Shown piece after piece: positions 1-7,781 of a DNA stretch of 15,115 nucleotides. The stretch is from Spirogloea muscicola (lineage: Eukaryota > Streptophyta > Zygnematophyceae > Spirogloeales > Spirogloeaceae). The DNA is taken from NCBI GenBank assembly GCA_009602725.1, contig WELB01000170.1, forward strand, positions 14,076 to 29,190, read 5' to 3'. The translations under genes and the position numbers were made by a program. Every line of letters starts with the position of its first letter. Position 1 is the first letter of the stretch. The notes beneath the pieces were generated by a model. It saw only the letters and a list, made by a program, of their open reading frames with translations, was not told the origin of the DNA and searched no databases.

Positions 1-430
1 GCCGCCGCCGTCACCATCTCCGCCACCACCATCGCCGCCACCGCCGCCGCCACCGCCGCCGCCCCGGCCGCCTCCACCACCACCATCTCCGCCACCATCA
101 CCGCCCCCACCGCCAACGCCGCAGCTGCCGCCGCCACCGCCATCTCCACCACAACCATCTCCGCCACCACCACCGCCGCCACCGCCAACCCTGCCATCCC
201 CGCCACCGTCGCCACCGCCAACGCCGCCATCCCCGCCACCGGCACCACCGCCAGCGCCACCATCTCTACCACCATCAACGCTGCGGAACCCTTCGCCGCC
301 GCCGCTGTCATCGCCGTTCCCGCCGCCGGCGCCCCCACCTTCGCCATCTCCGCCAGCACCGATGCCTCCACTCACCGTGCCGCCGCCATCGCGGCCATCT
401 CCGCCAGCACCTTCGCCGACGTTCCCGCCG

Positions 431-465
<35 letters not shown>

Positions 466-615
466 TCCGATACTGTTGCCACCACCAACGCCGCCGTCTT
501 CGCCACCATCGCCACCGCCAATGCAGCCATCTCTGTCACCACCAACGCCTCTGCCCACAATGCCGCCACCTCCGCCGGCATTTCTGCCACCACCAATGAC
601 GCCGCTCCCACCTCC
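1..615 (+). repeat. GCC-rich trinucleotide tract, Pro/Ser-rich in one frame
   Basis: The tract is almost wholly built of GCC, ACC, ATC and TCC triplets, with a pure (GCC)n run at about 434-462. Two forward frames are open through it. The frame beginning at base 2 has C at its second codon position almost without exception, mostly C at its first, and any base at its third. It therefore reads Pro with Ser, Thr and Ala (SPPPP, PPSPPP, PPTPP types), like the rod of pherophorins, extensins and other hydroxyproline-rich glycoproteins. The frame beginning at base 1 reads Ala/Thr/Ile/Ser with C at nearly every third position and runs on to the stop at 1354. No signal peptide or globular domain is visible, and the tract is cut by the window edge. 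It could be a glycoprotein gene fragment next to the retroelement, or an expanded satellite with no function. Confidence 0.75.
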
Positions 616-1512
616 ACCAGCAGTCGACAAGGCGTCGTTCACGCCACGCTGCAGCTCCTCCCTGCAACCGACGTGCGCGGCCATGCTCGGCTGCTGTCGG
701 CCGCCTCCCCCGGCGCGGCAGCCTGGCTCTCCGCGCTCCCCCTGAACGACGCCCTCAGGATGCCGGATGAGCTGTTCCGTCCGGCCACCCATCGTCTACT
801 GGGCCTCCCCCCGCCCTGCCTGCTGGGCGTGCTGCAGTGTGAATGTGGGAAGCGGTCCACGGACCCGGCGGAGCTGGCGGCGCATCTCCTCCGCTGCGCC
901 ACTAGAGGCGAACGTACAGCGGCTCACGGCGATGCGATGTTCGGCATCTTTCAGGAGGCCGGCTACACGGTGGCGATGGAGAACTCTTCTGTCATGCCAA
1001 TCCTCCGGAGGGCCGACGGACTCCACACTCGTCGTGTCGACTTGGTAGCGTCCACGCCGGGCTGCGGCGCGCGCATCATCACTGACGTGGTCACCACTGA
1101 CGTGGTCGACCGCTCCAACCCGGGGCTCTCTGCCTCGCGGGCTGGCCACGCTGCGGCGAAGGCCGCTCGCAGCAAGGCGGCCAAACACGCCGACCACCCG
1201 GCTGCAGATGCGTTCGTCCCCCTGGCCGTGAACGTGCACGGGGCACTCGGGTCCCAGTGGCTCGATCTGCTGGCCAGGCTTACGCGGCGCGCTGTGTCCC
1301 ACAGGCGCGGTGAGCCGGCTGACTTCAATGCCGCTGGCTCGTGGGCTCAATTGTAACGTATGAGATTGTCAGTGTCCCTTCAGCGGTCCATGGCCCACGC
1401 TCTGCATGTGCGTGCTGGCCGTGCTCTCGCTGCGGCCTCCGGCTTTCGTCAGGGGGATAGTTTTCCGGCAGCTAATCTGTCGGATCTGAGGCTCCTTACT
1501 CGTAACTACTGA
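616..1512 (+). pseudogene. Non-LTR retroelement relic, copy A (zinc knuckle, restriction-like endonuclease, C-terminal tail)
   Basis: This is the 3' part of a LINE-type ORF. Homology with copy B starts near VDKASFT (about 620), in another frame from the bulk, so a small indel lies near 640. Then follow: a region around SPGAAAWLSALPLNDAL; a knuckle C-E-C (838-846) with H at 883 and C at 895; ERTAAHGDAM; and a restriction-like endonuclease core in which VDLV (D at 1039-1041) is followed after 14 residues by D of TDVVTTD (1084-1086), then a Lys-rich helix AAKAARSKAAKHADH. The order (CCHC-like knuckle, then D-x12-14-D) is that of R2/NeSL-type elements. A TAA at 1354-1356 interrupts the frame. The same frame resumes with MRLSVSLQRSMAHALHVR and ends in LSDLRLLTRNY with TGA at 1510-1512. 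The reverse-transcriptase part is missing, as expected of a 5'-truncated insertion. The family assignment rests on motif order and is not confirmed by a search. Confidence 0.72.
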
Positions 1513-1808
1513 GTGATCCATCCTCCCCCTGTTCTGACATAGCATCTTCAGGCCCCTTCGTAGCTGCTAAACGCTTGTAGGCCCCTCTGACCCCTTGTCA
1601 AATCGTTTTGGGCTGGCTTTTCGCAGCCCTTGCCCCCACTGAGAGTGCCACTTGTCTTAATCCCCAAGACCAGTGTAGCCTGGATTGCTATTCCCTCACC
1701 CTTTCACCTTCACCCGCCGCTAGCCTGGCCGGTACCCGCCTTCGCCCATCAGGGTGGGTCATCGCCATCATAGCGGGCCTCAGGGCTTTTCGGCTTCGTT
1801 TCGAGGCT
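1513..1808. other. Non-coding sequence downstream of copy A
   Basis: Begins with TGAGTGATCCATCC directly after the copy A stop; the TGAGTGAT is shared with the end of copy B. It carries the first GGGCTGGC palindrome at 1610 and then C/T-rich sequence. Open frames here are short or run through the inverted repeat, and no gene is supported. Confidence 0.6.
1610..1637 (+). repeat. Element 3'-end palindromic repeat, copy 1
   Basis: GGGCTGGC, then TTTTCG, then CAGCCC and TTGCCCC, so GGGCTG can pair with CAGCCC in a small hairpin. It is preceded by TTTT and lies 98 nt after the copy A stop codon, in the same orientation. Confidence 0.6.
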
Positions 1809-2008
1809 TTTCTTTGTGTGCTTGTTTTTCTTAGCGGTTCCCCTGGCCCCCTTCTCGTACTCTGTTCGTTCTTTTTTGGGCTGGCTTTTCCAGCCCCTAT
1901 CCTCAATGGGGCGAGCACTTTCTTCTTTGGAGAAAGCCCAAAAAAGAGTGAACAGAGTACGAGAAGGGGGCCAGGGAAAGCGCGAAGAAAAACAAGCACA
2001 CAAAGAAA
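1809..2008. repeat. Inverted repeat, 74-bp arms around a 52-bp centre
   Basis: Bases 1809-1882 and 1935-2008 are reverse complements over the full 74 bp with about five mismatches; no gap is needed. Shared blocks include TTTCTTTGTGTGCTTG and CCCCCTTCTCGTACTCTG. The centre (1883-1934) carries another GGGCTGGC-type palindrome with CAGCCCC and ATGGGGCGAGC. The right arm ends 20 nt before the stop of copy B, so the arms lie in the 3' flank of that relic. A transcript of either strand could fold into one long hairpin. It may be a MITE-like element, or two element 3' ends that landed head to head. No terminal target-site duplication was found by eye. Confidence 0.85.
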
Positions 2009-2027
2009 CAGGGCAGCTACGAATCAC

Positions 2028-3430
2028 TCAGTAACCCCTGCTAAGCAGCCGCAGATCAGAGATGCTAGGCTCCTGGAAGTGAGTCCCCTGGCCAAAGCCA
2101 GAGGCAGCAGCGAGGGCTCGGCCAGCACGAAGGTGCAGCGCGCGGGCCATAGACCGCTGCAGCGAGACGGCTAGGCGCGTACGAAACACATGCGCCAGCG
2201 ACCCGGCTGCAGGAAAGTCTACCGGCTACCCATGGAAGCGACGGGCGATGGAGTGGCGGGCGAGCTGGGTGTGCAGCTCGAGCCACCGAGCGCCCAGCGG
2301 CCCATGGGTGTCAATCGCCAACGGGAAGAACTCGTCTTCCAGCGCATGGTCGGCGTACTTGAGCTCTTTAGCCCGAGCGGCGCAGGCGACCGCATACCCA
2401 ACCTTGGTGGCACATTGGGCTGGGTGTGAGCGGTCGTATGCGTCGTGGCCACCACGTCCAGGAGAGAGAAGGCGCGCATGAATTGAAAGGGAGGCCAATT
2501 CAAGCCAATACATTGTTCAGGAGAAGACGTGGCCCGCCGGCCTGTGGGGTGGCCACCAGGTCTACGCGACGGGCGTGTAGACCGTCGGCCCTTTCCTGGA
2601 GCGGCATGACGCCGGAGTGCTCCGCTGCCACCGAGAAGCCAGCCTCCACCAGGATGCCATGCATCGCATCGCGGAGGCGGTCGTGGGCCGCTGTGCGCTC
2701 GCCGCCCGTGGGCGCAGCGCAGAACATGAGCGGCCAGCTCCCCAGACTCGGCCCCTCGCTCGCCGCGTTCACACTGACGCACGCCCTGGAGATATGGAGG
2801 TGGCAATCTCAGGAGCCGGTGGACGGCAGTGCGAAATACCTCATCGGGGAGAGTGAGGGCGTCATTGGTGGGGAGGGCCTGAAGCCACGCCGCTGCCCCT
2901 GGGGAGGAGACCGATTGAAGTCTCGCGCGCCCGCGCAAGTCGGCCTCGGGGAGCTGCAGCACGGCGGTGGTGAAGGCGGCCTTGTCGACCACGGCCGCGA
3001 AGCGCGCTTGGACGCGCAGGTCAGCGGTGTGCGCGAGGTGCGCAAAGGAGACCGCCTGGCCTACCAGGTCGGGGGGCGCCGCGAGCAGCTCCTGGTAAGC
3101 GGAGCGAAGCGACACCTGGAACGGCAGCGCGCCCATGTCGACCTCCACCACCGCCTGCTCCAGTGCACGCCGGCCGTGGACCATGAAGCGCTGGGCCACG
3201 GAGGCGACAGTCTGCGCCCAGCTGCCGAGGTATGCAGCCCGGCAAGAACGGGCGAGCGGGCGCAGGCCGAGACCACTGTGGCTGAGGGGTAGCGCCGCCT
3301 GGTGGATAGCGGCTGGCGACTGGAGGAAGCCCCGGTGGCGGACCAGGGCCACCAAGCTCGCCACCATGCCTGCGTCAAAATCCGCGTACGCCACCAACGC
3401 CCCTGGGGACGGCGGAGTGGCCCGCGTCAA
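2028..3430 (-). pseudogene. Non-LTR retroelement relic, copy B (longest copy, includes reverse-transcriptase thumb-like region)
   Basis: Read on the minus strand from about 3430. The N-terminal part carries a thumb-type segment of LINE reverse transcriptases (LPLSHSGLGLRPLARSCRAA, then YLGSWA). It is followed by VDKAAFTTAVLQLPEADLRG, the knuckle CERGERGAESGELAAHVLRC, and in a shifted frame GGERTAAHDRLRDAMHG and RRVDLVATPQAGGPRLLL. A ~59-bp insertion (2459-2524) sits exactly where the second catalytic Asp (GACGTGGTG) should follow. The frame then continues with KYADH and FFPLAIDTHGPLGARWLE, meets a TAG at 2226-2228, and resumes in the same frame with RLAVSLQRSMARALHLR to ISDLRLLSRGY, ending TGA at 2028-2030. 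A frameshift near 2700-2715, one internal stop and one insertion make it non-functional. The 5' limit falls at the tandem repeat that begins at 3431; the ATG-like start beyond it lies in repeat sequence and is not trusted. Confidence 0.78.
2459..2524 (-). mobile_element. Short dispersed repeat inserted in copy B, copy 1 of 3
   Basis: The 7-mer CAGGAGA stands at 2459-2465 and again at 2518-2524, giving an inserted unit of 59 bp including one 7-mer. Comparing copy B with copies A and E, the insert falls between the codon for Leu in PRLLL and the Asp codon of the endonuclease core, where A and E are continuous. Minus-strand sequence of the insert includes TTGAATTGGCCTCCCTTTCA and GCGCGCCTTCTC. 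Related sequence stands at 4264-4313 and 7464-7529. It has no coding capacity. A short non-autonomous element with a 7-bp target-site duplication fits, but a local duplication is possible. Confidence 0.55.
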
Positions 3431-3612
3431 GTCTTTGAGCGGTTCGAGCGGTAGGATGGGGACTGCGCGCTGATGCCATGGCAACGACTCAGCGGCAGGT
3501 CCGCGCTGTTGTTGAGCGGTTGGTATGGTATATGGGGTTGGGCTCGCTGATGCCATATCGACGGCTCAGCGGCATGTCGGCACTATTGTTGAGCGGTTGG
3601 GATGGTAGGAAG
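3431..3612. repeat. Tandem repeat, 77-bp period, about 2.4 units
   Basis: CTGATGCCAT begins units at 3470 and 3547. Each unit continues with CGACTCAGCGGC or CGGCTCAGCGGC and a block around TTGTTGAGCGGTTGG. A partial unit (TTTGAGCGGTTCGAGCGGTAG) precedes at about 3434. The units differ at roughly one base in five. The array abuts the 5' end of copy B. Confidence 0.7.
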
Positions 3613-3819
3613 AAGACCAATGGCCGATGACCTCGGCATCTGCTCACTTACCTGACCGGGGGAAGCTGGAGGTGCCGTAGTTGCGAAGTTTGGTTCACAT
3701 TATCTGATAGGCGACGCGCCATAATCGTCCACGTGTGCAGCCACCTCACATGCCTTGTCAGACCGACATCAATGAGCCACCGACGGGATATCGCATGACA
3801 AAGTCTTGGCTAAGGCTAA
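3613..3819. other. Unassigned sequence
   Basis: No open frame, repeat or motif could be supported between the tandem array and the first inverted terminal fragment. Confidence 0.5.
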
Positions 3820-3941
3820 GGGGACACTAAATATTCCCGAGTGAGCACATGCATATCCGACAAGCTATACTGAGGAGCCAAATCACCACCACGGAAGCCA
3901 TTAGCCTGGGCTAATGCACGACCAGCACGCTGGTGTATCGC
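3820..3941 (-). pseudogene. Retroelement C-terminal fragment, copy C
   Basis: This 122-bp stretch is the reverse complement of 4111-4232 with roughly a tenth of positions changed. Shared blocks include TTAGCCCAGGCTA, TTTGGCTCCTCAG and ATGCATGTGCTCACTCGG. On the minus strand it therefore covers the last ~45 codons of the tail seen in copy D, ending near the LTRGY-type terminus. Upstream (3942 onward) the resemblance stops, so only the terminus is present. Confidence 0.65.
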
Positions 3942-4016
3942 TGGTGTATACGGAACGAAGTGGTCTACCCTCCTCCATCGCCTGGCTCTGCACGTCGATG
4001 CCCCTCGACGTAGTTG

Positions 4017-4219
4017 GGCGGGTAGCTTAGGGTATTCTAGCGTCCTGCAAGCTATCGTTGCACGCTATAGAATGCAGCTATCTTTGAGTCTACAGCGCTC
4101 CCAGGCACTTGCGATACACCAGCGTGCTGGGCGTGGATTAGCCCAGGCTACTGACTTCTGTGGTGGTGGTTTGGCTCCTCAGCTTAGCTTGTCAGATATG
4201 CATGTGCTCACTCGGGGAT
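4017..4219 (+). pseudogene. Retroelement C-terminal fragment, copy D
   Basis: The frame through 4072 reads AGSLGYSSVLQAIVARYRMQ, then LSLSLQRSQALAIHQRAGRG, and ends LSDMHVLTRGY. This matches the tail of copies A, B and E (AAGSL, RMRLSVSLQRSMAHALHVRAGR, LSDLRLLTRNY) with more divergence than they show among themselves, so it probably belongs to another subfamily. The stop codon after the terminal Tyr is changed to TGG and the frame runs to 4263. The catalytic core is absent. It faces copy C across about 170 bp. Confidence 0.65.
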
Positions 4220-4263
4220 ATTGGTGTGCCCCTTGGCATTACCCCGTGACAGGACATTTGTAA

Positions 4264-4313
4264 GGCTAGAATTGGCCTCCCTTTCAATGTCATGGGCACC
4301 GCGCGCCTTCTCT
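4264..4313 (+). repeat. Short dispersed repeat, copy 2 of 3
   Basis: GCTAGAATTGGCCTCCCTTTCAAT-type sequence followed by CACCGCGCGCCTTCTCTC; it matches the minus strand of the insertion at 2459-2524. It starts shortly after the end of copy D. Confidence 0.5.
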
Positions 4314-4945
4314 CCCCCTGGGCCTGAATGACAAATTGGTTAACAGCAGCCATGGCGGGCTCTGTAGCAGCGGAAGATTTGTCGAAGGCTAAACGGCGTG
4401 CCAGCCGCTGGGCAGAGCCCACTGAGAGATGAGGGGAGATAGAGCATTGAGCGGGCAGCAAGGCAGGGCTTCGGCCAGTATGCGGAAATGAGAGCCCGCG
4501 CAGGGGACTCGGCTGGTGCCCTTGTTTATATGGGCGTCAAGGAGCCCGAGAGGGCGCCGCCCCAAATGTCTGACGGAGCTGCTTGTGGCGGTGAACGCGA
4601 TTAGACGCAGCCCCACCAAGCAGGTGATGGAGGAGGTTACCGCCTTTGCGGAACCACTGACCGCACCTACGTAATCTGGGAGGTGGTGGACGGGAAACTA
4701 CTCCGCGGCTGCCGCCGCCTAGAGCTAGTTAGCTAATTCCAGTCAGCCAAGGCTTCCCCTTAGCGATTTCTCGCCTAAGGACAACAGGGCCTGCCTGCCT
4801 GCCTGAAAGGCGCACCCTGAGAGGAGAGGGCTAGCAAAGCCAGCCCAGAAAAGAGTGGAGAATGTCCGCAGACCTCAAAGGCTACAAAACGGTGCCCGGA
4901 AAGACAAAAGTACACATCAAGGCACGTAATGATGCAGATGGGTGC
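4314..4945. other. Unassigned sequence between copies D and E
   Basis: Minus-strand frames of 76 and 89 codons exist but carry no recognisable domain. The stretch contains a stem-loop at 4758-4780 (CCTTAGCGA, loop, TCGCCTAAGG), a short CCTG tetranucleotide run near 4790-4804, and the 3'-end repeat at 4823-4846. Its right end is the 3' flank of copy E. Confidence 0.5.
4823..4846 (-). repeat. Element 3'-end palindromic repeat, copy in the flank of copy E
   Basis: On the minus strand it reads CTTTTCTGGGCTGGCTTTGC, then TAGCCCTCTC. It begins 100 nt after the copy E stop, matching the 98 nt seen in copy A, and shares ACTCTTTT before GGGCT with the right arm of the inverted repeat near copy B. Confidence 0.6.
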
Positions 4946-5595
4946 TCAGTATCCACGAGTGCGCAACAGCAAATCAGAATAACTCGAAGAAGGAAAAGTG
5001 GCACTCCGCCGAGACCCTGATGCAGCAGCCATAGCGCGGCCAGCGCGCGTGTGGACCGCGTGAGCCAAAGAGCGCTGGAACGAGACCGCAAGCCTCATAC
5101 CTGGGCGAGGGAGCCGGCAGCATTGAAGCCTGGCAGACCAGGCCGCCGCTCGATGGCCCTGCCGGGCAAGCCGCTGGAGGAGATCCGACCAGCCCCTGCC
5201 GAAGGCCCCGTGAACGTCAATGGCCAGGGCCGCGAAAGTCATCGCCTCGAGGGTGGTCAGCGTACTTGCGCTCCTTACTCCGAGCCTCCAAAGCGACCGC
5301 GTGCCCGGCGAGCGTCGCCGACTTGGCGGGGTTGGCGAAGTCGACGCAATCTGCAGTCACCACATCTGCGATAACACGCGGCCCTCCTCCGGGCGGGAAG
5401 GCGACTAGGTCAGCGCGGCGGGTGTGGAGCTGTCCGTCGGCTGGATCGGCATAATTGTCGTATTTTCCACTGCCACCTTCTAGCCGGCCTCCATGAACAC
5501 ACCCTGCATGCCGTCTCGCATGAGGTCGTGTGCACCGGTCCGCTTGCCCCCGTGCGCGCAGCGGAGCATGTGGGCAGCCAGCGCCGCAGGCCTGC
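4946..5595 (-). pseudogene. Non-LTR retroelement relic, copy E
   Basis: On the minus strand homology starts near 5592 with LAAHMLRCAHGGKRTGAHDL, so only the second half of the knuckle remains. MQGVFMEAG is followed by an in-frame TAG. A frameshift then leads to RRADLVAFPPGGGPRVIADV, which keeps the D-x14-D spacing of the endonuclease core, then KSATLAGHAVALEARSKERK. Another frameshift leads to FAALAIDVHGAFGRGWSDLL, and a further one separates PGFNAAGSLAQV from MRLAVSFQRSLAHAVHTRAG. The last residues are RTRGY with a TGA whose last base lies at 4946. The breaks are at other places than in copies A and B, so the copies decayed independently. Confidence 0.75.
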
Positions 5596-6183
5596 CTGCC
5601 TACCTTACGTGCTGACTCGGAATCACTGAACGGGCCCACACAGCTGCAGCCGCGACGAGATCAGCCGCCTTGGGTGAAAGAAGCAACTCTTCCACCTTAC
5701 GGCAGTGGCTGTGAGAAGAAAAGCTCGTCCAGACTGTCAGAAGTGGCTGTGAAAGCCCAGCACAAAGGAATGGACAAGGTCTGATAGGGCCGGATGACGC
5801 AGAAAGCAGGATACTAATCTCTAAGACATCAGCAAGTGGGTTCTAAGAAGTCATAAAGGAGACTCTCAGAAACCTCTTGTCTATGAAAGGCAAGCCCAAA
5901 AGAATGTTGTGTCACAGGTCTGGACGCCCGAATCGTGGCCCCATGAATCAGAGCAGGTGGACCTGGCAGGATGAAGCTGAGCTGGCACAATTGGTCGTCT
6001 CTACATTGTATAGTTTCTACGATTGGCTCCATTGTAGCAATCGCGGAACCGTCACTTTGCTCCGGCTCTTGTAGACCTTGTACATTCCTTTGCTCACACT
6101 TGGGTACTGAGCTTTCATCCGCGATCGTGTGGTGTCTAGCTGTGTGGTTTTCTTTTCCCTAAAGACCTTTAGGGTCTGGGGAA
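5596..6183. other. Unassigned sequence; possible further degenerate element end near 6112
   Basis: No gene is recognised. Near 6090-6112 (+) the sequence reads PLLTLGY followed by TGA and GCTTTCATCC, which resembles the LLTRNY/LLSRGY termini. A GGGCTGGC repeat follows about 108 nt later, the spacing seen in copies A and E. Upstream similarity is too weak to call a copy. CCCTAAAG and CTTTAGGG form a perfect 8-bp stem near 6155-6172. Confidence 0.35.
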
Positions 6184-6246
6184 GGCCAGCCCTACCCTTG
6201 GTGGGCGAGCAATTTCTTTGGGCTGGCCTCTTACAGCCATCCCCTT
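6184..6246. repeat. Element 3'-end repeat, inverted pair
   Basis: GGCCAGCCC at 6184-6192 and GGGCTGGCC at 6220-6228 are perfect 9-bp inverted repeats. Between them GGTGGGCGAGCAATTTCTTT matches the centre of the 1809-2008 repeat (ATGGGGCGAGCACTTTCTTC). CAGCCATCCCC follows. Confidence 0.55.
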
Positions 6247-6288
6247 CCTTTGTTTGAAGAGCTATTTGTTGTCTATTCAAACCTTGTT

Positions 6289-6489
6289 TAGGCTTTGTAG
6301 GCTTGCCACAGCCGTTGCCCTCTTAGGATAGCTGCTTCTTCTCAGAGCACGAAGCAACACTCCCAAGGGGGTGTTCATTCAGCATCCTCAGAGTAGCCTC
6401 CTCATTCTCACTGCCTTCTGTTTCGGCCCCTTTGGACACTGTCCATGCCTTTTGGCCTAGCCTTTCAAAGCCATCGGCCCCGTTCGTAA
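6289..6489 (+). repeat. Diverged element 3'-end repeats
   Basis: GGCTTTGTAGGCTTGCCACA then GCCGTTGCCC (about 6289-6325), and GGCCTAGCCTTTCAAAGCC then ATCGGCCCC (about 6455-6485), are further diverged forms of the GGGCTGGC...AGCCC...GCCCC pattern, in the same direction as 6220. Confidence 0.4.
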
Positions 6490-7463
6490 GACCCCAGGCC
6501 AAGACTCATGGAGAAGTGTCAATTGAGTCTCATCGGTGGCTCGTCCGTGTCGATCTGACAAGGATGGTGAGCTGCGGCATGTGTGGACAAGGAAAGTGGA
6601 CTTCTATATGGTGTGTAAGGCAAAGCGAGATGGCACCTCAGCTTATTGTCGTCCAAGGAGTCTATCCTATTTGCTCATATCACAAATGGCATCGGTGCAC
6701 TTAGTCATCCTGCCGCCCGCGCCGCTCAAATAAAAGCACACTGATTATAGCCAGTAGCTCTTAAGCTTGCTCCGAGGTTGTGACCCACCTTGACGAGCTG
6801 TGGCGGGTGCCAGCTAGGCAGTGGCGAATGATTAGTAGGTACAATAGGAGATATGGTACACGCGCATCCGACGGCCCACCGAGCCGTTGGCGGCGGGTTG
6901 AACCTGTGCTGCGAGCAATATAAAGCAGACGGTCTGTCCCATCGCAGACAATCTTGAGTGACCGAGCATGAGGAGTGGAGGGTCGAGACCGAGCAATCCA
7001 CTCGTTCTAATGTTCTCCATGGAACTCACTTTCCAGATGACCGGCGCCACAGCAGCAGTTCTCTCACAGGCGCCATTTTTCGAGCGTTACCGGCCGCGTC
7101 AAGAAGGCAAGGGGGTGGGCACTAGGCAGAGCGGACGCTAAGGAGCCTTACCCTGGTAATATGTCATCGACAAGGACAGATACTGGAGCATTTGCTAGGC
7201 GAGCTCGTACTTGCTTAGACTACCATCTTCTGAAGATTGTCTCAGAGCTGGTTGGCTTATGGTGCTTGAACTAGTGCCACTTGAGCAGCTATGAGATTGG
7301 CTTGGGCATCGTTTGCCTACTTTTAGTGCATCGTCGTTTCGGGCATATATTGAGAAGTACTTGTCCTTTTCTATATCGAGTTCCCTGACTCTGGCCCAGT
7401 AAGAAGTCGACTTTTCTGGCTCTTTCCTGGACTTGAACAAGGAGAGATAGAGAGTAGAGAAGA
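6490..7463. other. Unassigned sequence with a TATA-like box and a 57-codon frame
   Basis: Frames of up to 97 codons on both strands show no known domain. On the plus strand TATAAAG stands at 6919-6925. It is followed by an ATG at 6968 opening a 57-codon frame that ends with TAA at 7139-7141 and contains FFERYRPRQEG and a basic end. Nothing in it is recognisable, and a frame this short is easily met by chance. Confidence 0.3.
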
Positions 7464-7529
7464 GAGTGAGAAGGCACGCGGTGCACATGAATGAAAGGCA
7501 GATTAAGCCGAGCCAGTAACCTGTTCAGG
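7464..7529 (-). repeat. Short dispersed repeat, copy 3 of 3
   Basis: On the minus strand it reads CGCCTGAACAGGTTACTGGC, then CTGCCTTTCATTCATGTGCA and CCGCGTGCCTTCTC. It matches the insertion in copy B (CCTGAACAATGTATTGGC, CCCTTTCAATTCATG, GCGCGCCTTCTC) with several substitutions. Confidence 0.5.
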
Positions 7530-7781
7530 CGAAAGAGTGCCATTGATGGGGCCACACAAACCAGAAAACGGGAATATCACTTTGAGGTGTAATGATGAGA
7601 GCACCAGATTTGGCACAAGGGGCATTGTTGCACATTGCGGTAGCAGGAAATGGTATTGCTTCGTCTGAGGAACTGTCTGCGACTGAAGACATGATAAACA
7701 GCTCTTTCAGGCCCTCCACAAAGCCAGCAACAGACAACCAGTATATGAGGTGAGACATGATACGTTACCATCAGATAGTGC
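7530..7781. other. Unassigned sequence
   Basis: Minus-strand frames of 77-78 codons overlap here. No domain or repeat is recognised. Confidence 0.4.

Noticed and set aside
1-615. CRISPR-like or minisatellite array
   Set aside because: No repeat-spacer regularity exists. Periodicity is three bases with irregular changes, and the window is eukaryotic.
463-1356. A single 297-codon protein joining the Ala/Thr-rich tract to copy A
   Set aside because: The relic's first recognisable codons (VDKASFT) are in another frame, the frame ends at a stop inside the conserved tail, and copies B and E have no Ala/Thr-rich segment at this place. The joint frame is most likely accidental.
1608-2174. Plus-strand frame of 188 codons, with similar minus-strand frames
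   Set aside because: It runs across the inverted repeat and the tail of copy B in antisense. The frames on both strands are a consequence of the palindrome.
2426-3292. Plus-strand frame of 288 codons
   Set aside because: Antisense to copy B, with Arg-rich composition typical of a shadow in GC-rich DNA. The minus strand carries the recognisable motifs.
3985-4016. 5' extension of copy D (ALHVDAPRRSW)
   Set aside because: The resemblance to the segment before AAGSL is too weak to extend the call.
4758-4780. Stem-loop CCTTAGCGA/TCGCCTAAGG as a functional RNA or terminator
   Set aside because: It is a short stem with a bulge and no associated gene; such stems occur by chance.
6432-6733. Plus-strand frames of 90 and 65 codons
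   Set aside because: No domain, no conserved motif, and they begin within diverged element repeats.
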